The translations under genes and the position numbers were made by a program. The notes under the pieces were generated by a model that saw nothing but the letters and a program-made list of their open reading frames with translations, made no database searches and had not been told where the DNA came from. 64,000 nucleotides of DNA from assembly GCA_003458705.1 (NCBI GenBank), contig QRVH01000008.1, forward strand, positions 1-64,000. The letters are read 5' to 3'. Of this stretch, positions 61,474 to 64,000 are shown in pieces. The first letter of the stretch is position 1. Each line of letters opens with the position of its first letter. Source of the stretch: Eubacterium sp. AF22-9. GTDB lineage: Bacteria; Bacillota; Clostridia; Lachnospirales; Lachnospiraceae.

Positions 61474-62829
61474 ATGAAAAAGAGATTATTAAGTCTGGCA
61501 CTTGGCACAATGATGGTGCTTTCCACATTAGCAGGTTGTGGATCAAAGGATGGTGGTTCGGCAGCAGTTAATACTAAGCCTGAGGAACAGGGTAAGGTAC
61601 TTAACATTTACTGCTGGAACGAAGAGTTTAAGAGCAGATTTGAAGGATATTATAAGAATGTTCCTTCAGATGTTAAGGTAAACTGGGTAATTACTCCTAA
61701 CGAAAACAACGCTTATCAGAATGCTCTTGATGCTGCATTATTAAAGCAGAAGGATGCAGCAGCAGATGATAAGATTGATATGTTCCTTATCGAAGCTGAT
61801 TATGCTTTAAAGTATGTTAACAGTGATTACACACTTGATGTAAAAGATGTAGGCCTTACAGATGATGACCTTAAGGACATGTATCAGTACACAAAGGATA
61901 TCGCAACTGACAGCAAAGGAAAACTTAAGGCTACAACATGGCAGGCAACTCCAGGACTCTTTGCTTACAGACGTTCTATTGCTAAGGATGTTCTTGGAAC
62001 AGATGATCCGGATAAGGTTCAGGAAGCACTTTCAACTTGGGATAAGTTTGATAAGGTAGCTGAACAGGCTGCTGCTAAGGGCTACAAGATGCTTTCAGGT
62101 TATGATGATTCATACAGAGTATTCTCTAACAATGTATCAGCTCCTTGGGTTGATTCTAATAACAAGATTGTTATTGATGATAACATTATGAAGTGGGTTG
62201 ATCAGACTAAGAAATATACTGATAAGGGCTATAATAATAAGTCATCTCTTTGGGATTCAACATGGGCAGCAGATCAGGGACCTTCTGGTAAGGTATTCGG
62301 ATTCTTCTACTCAACATGGGGAATTAACTTTACACTTTTAGGTAACTCACTTGCTACACCTGTTAAGGAAGGTGGTAAGGAAGAGGTTGGTAACGGTATC
62401 TACGGCGACTATGCAGTATGTGAAGGTCCACAGAGCTACTACTGGGGTGGTACATGGATTTGTGCAGCAGCAGGAACAGATAACGCTAACCTTATAAAAG
62501 ATGTTATGAAGACACTTTGCTGTGATAAGGCTACAATGAAGAAGATTACAGAAGATACTCAGGATTATACTAATACAACATCAGGTATGAATGAGATTGC
62601 TAACAGCGACTTCAAGTCAGCATTCCTTGGTGGTCAGAATCATATCAAGTTATTTGCTAAGTCAGCTCCTAAGATCAGCATGAAGAATATCTCTTCTTAT
62701 GACCAGGGTCTTAACGAAGAATTCCAGAAGGCTATGAAGGATTACTTCGATGGCAATGTAACTAAGGATAAGGCTCTTGATAACTTCTATAAAGCAGCTA
62801 TTGAGAAATATCCAAACCTTTCAAAGTAA
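61474..62829 (+). CDS. Sugar ABC transporter substrate-binding lipoprotein
   Basis: A 451-aa solute-binding protein with a lipoprotein signal (lipobox LAGC, Cys at about residue 22) and an ABC-type sugar-binding fold of the family 1 kind; many surface aromatic residues (YWGGTW, WDSTWAADQG) suit an oligosaccharide ligand. GGAGGG lies 6 nt before ATG 61474. Its position next to GH94/GH1 and LacI points to cellobiose or cellodextrins. Codon choice is more biased than in neighbours, suggesting high expression. A terminator separates it from the permease genes. Confidence 0.93.
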   Translation: MKKRLLSLALGTMMVLSTLAGCGSKDGGSAAVNTKPEEQGKVLNIYCWNEEFKSRFEGYYKNVPSDVKVNWVITPNENNAYQNALDAALLKQKDAAADDKIDMFLIEADYALKYVNSDYTLDVKDVGLTDDDLKDMYQYTKDIATDSKGKLKATTWQATPGLFAYRRSIAKDVLGTDDPDKVQEALSTWDKFDKVAEQAAAKGYKMLSGYDDSYRVFSNNVSAPWVDSNNKIVIDDNIMKWVDQTKKYTDKGYNNKSSLWDSTWAADQGPSGKVFGFFYSTWGINFTLLGNSLATPVKEGGKEEVGNGIYGDYAVCEGPQSYYWGGTWICAAAGTDNANLIKDVMKTLCCDKATMKKITEDTQDYTNTTSGMNEIANSDFKSAFLGGQNHIKLFAKSAPKISMKNISSYDQGLNEEFQKAMKDYFDGNVTKDKALDNFYKAAIEKYPNLSK

Positions 62830-62848
62830 TTAGTAATTGCTAGTCATT

Positions 62849-62896
62849 AAGGCACAGTCATTATAATAAGTATGTTATATGGCTGTGCCTTTTTAT
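62849..62896 (+). terminator. Intra-operon terminator after the binding-protein gene
   Basis: AAGGCACAG (62849-62857) pairs with CTGTGCCTT (62883-62891), followed by TTTTT. It lies between the binding-protein and permease genes, so partial termination would give more binding protein than permease. Confidence 0.7.
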
Positions 62897-62917
62897 ATGG
62901 CAGGAATGGAGATATGT

Positions 62918-63868
62918 ATGAATAAAAAGAAGAAAAAGTTTGTAAGCTATGCAAAATGGGGATACATATTTCTTATACCGTTCTTTGCAGTATATATTGT
63001 GTTTTCATTAATACCACTGATTTCTACATTTTATAATAGTTTTTTTGAGAACTATATGGTTGGACTTATGCAGGTCGGACCTAAGTTCGTTGGATTTGAC
63101 AATTACAAGGCCATACTGTTTAACGGTGATACATTGCTCTATCTGAAGAATACAATGATAATGTGGCTGATGGGATTTATTCCACAGATTCTTATATCAT
63201 TGCTTCTGGCGTCATGGTTTACAGATCTTAGATTAAGATTAAAATGTACAGGATTTTTCAAAACTATAATCTATATGCCTAATTTGATTATGGCATCTGC
63301 ATTTGCCATGTTATTCTACGCAATATTTGCAGATCAGGGACCAATCAATAACATGCTTAACAGTATGGGATTGCCTACATATAGATTCCTTGCAGAGGTA
63401 GCAGGAGCAAGAGGATTGATTGCTCTTATGAACTTCCTTATGTGGTTTGGTAATACAACAATAATTCTTATGGCTGCCATCATGGGCGTTGACCCTTGCC
63501 TTTTTGAAGCAGCAAGAATTGATGGTGCTAATTCAAGACAGATATTTGGAAAGATTACACTTCCGCTTATTAAGCCTATTCTGGCATACACACTTATTAC
63601 ATCACTGATTGGTGGAATCCAGATGTTCGATGTTCCTCAGATTCTTACTAATGGTAATGGTAATCCGGATAGAACAAGTATGACGGTTATCATGTATCTT
63701 AATAAGCATCTTTATAGTAAGAATTATGGTATGGCAGGTGCACTTTCAGTTATTCTGTTTATTGTAACAGCAGTACTTAGTATATTTGTATTTAATTATA
63801 TAACTAAGGATATGGAAGCGGCAGGAATAAGAAAAGCTAAGAAGAAAAAAGCAAAGGAGGCGAAGTAA
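62918..63868 (+). CDS. Sugar ABC transporter permease (MalF type)
   Basis: A 316-aa permease with six TM helices and the EAA loop LFEAARIDGANSRQIFGKITLPLI that contacts a MsmX-type ATPase, which is not encoded here and is probably shared and distant. ATG 62918 has GGAG upstream; the longer frame overlaps the terminator. Second component of the cello-oligosaccharide importer. Confidence 0.92.
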   Translation: MNKKKKKFVSYAKWGYIFLIPFFAVYIVFSLIPLISTFYNSFFENYMVGLMQVGPKFVGFDNYKAILFNGDTLLYLKNTMIMWLMGFIPQILISLLLASWFTDLRLRLKCTGFFKTIIYMPNLIMASAFAMLFYAIFADQGPINNMLNSMGLPTYRFLAEVAGARGLIALMNFLMWFGNTTIILMAAIMGVDPCLFEAARIDGANSRQIFGKITLPLIKPILAYTLITSLIGGIQMFDVPQILTNGNGNPDRTSMTVIMYLNKHLYSKNYGMAGALSVILFIVTAVLSIFVFNYITKDMEAAGIRKAKKKKAKEAK

Positions 63869-63869
63869 T

Positions 63870-64000
63870 ATGAGTAATTCAGGTAAAGCCTCTGCAAGTG
63901 CCGATATTAAAGGCACTAATGCTGGAGTGAAAGACAGGATAATACTTACAACGGAGAGAGTGTTATGTTATATCGTGCTTATTCTTATAACATTCTTGTG
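63870..64000 (+). CDS. Sugar ABC transporter permease (MalG type), cut by window end
   Basis: The ATG at 63870 follows AAAGGAGG by 9 nt and lies 1 nt after the previous stop. Only the first 43 codons are in the window: a Ser/Lys/Ala-rich cytoplasmic start followed by the first TM helix (ERVLCYIVLILITFL). Position and helix fit the second permease of a carbohydrate importer. Confidence 0.8.
   Translation, partial: MSNSGKASASADIKGTNAGVKDRIILTTERVLCYIVLILITFL

Noticed and set aside
1..64000. Prophage, integrative element or rRNA/tRNA genes
   Set aside because: No integrase, transposase, phage structural gene, rRNA-like or tRNA-like sequence was seen on reading.

Overview
This window looks like part of the chromosome of a low-GC Gram-positive anaerobe of the class Clostridia, most likely family Lachnospiraceae. 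The basis is AT-rich DNA with strong AGGAGG-type ribosome binding sites, a membrane pyrophosphatase of the K+-dependent type, BceRS-like two-component/ABC modules, many stand-alone c-di-GMP enzymes, and a GH94/GH1/LacI/ABC cello-oligosaccharide locus. This assignment is inference from gene content; no rRNA or other marker is present. I see no rRNA, tRNA, CRISPR array, phage or complete insertion sequence.

Layout. 1-7556: a membrane-anchored GH5 endoglucanase is translationally linked to a small membrane protein, a response regulator and a histidine kinase, followed by an ABC ATPase and a long permease. 7592-16380: VanY-like peptidase, AAC(3)-like acetyltransferase, membrane pyrophosphatase, PsiE-like protein, GH95 glycosidase, amidase lipoprotein, NUDIX hydrolase. 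16381-24267: a hairpin-rich intergenic element, an NTF2-like/SDR pair divergent from a MocR regulator, an NSS transporter, Hpt protein, diguanylate cyclase, LysR regulator, HEAT-like protein. 24428-32438: potABCD, a class III aminotransferase behind an attenuator-like leader, and an EAL phosphodiesterase. 32670-41162: a second kinase/regulator/ABC module with one ATPase and two long permeases. 41238-49351: MATE pump, heterodimeric ABC exporter with its MarR regulator, YczE-like protein, and a YtrA-type GntR/ABC operon. 49516-56036: J-domain protein, three small membrane proteins, and a four-gene operon ending in an OLD-family ATPase/TOPRIM nuclease. 56308-64000: GH1 and GH94 enzymes divergent from a LacI regulator and a sugar ABC importer that runs off the window.

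Regulation. The two kinase/ABC modules share an identical direct repeat, TGTAAG-N5-TGTAAG, at three places, which is a strong candidate operator for the paralogous response regulators. Palindromes sit in the promoter or leader of the MarR/ABC, GntR/ABC and OLD operons, and two copies of a LacI-type site flank the divergent cello-oligosaccharide promoters.

Integrity. Four short tandem duplications (periods 71, 54, 80 and 49 bp) occur in 40 kb. Three lie over promoters or ribosome binding sites and one breaks a gene. All three long ABC permeases, the potD signal peptide and the start of the GH94 gene carry frame-disrupting lesions, and in each case the lengths return to whole codons after correction. 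Either these are real (phase variation or decay) or the assembly has indel and junction errors; raw reads are needed to tell.

The most system-like unknowns are the OLD/TOPRIM operon with its membrane partners (51545-56036), the 262-bp fold-back element at 56044-56305, and the two-hairpin element at 16417-16513.
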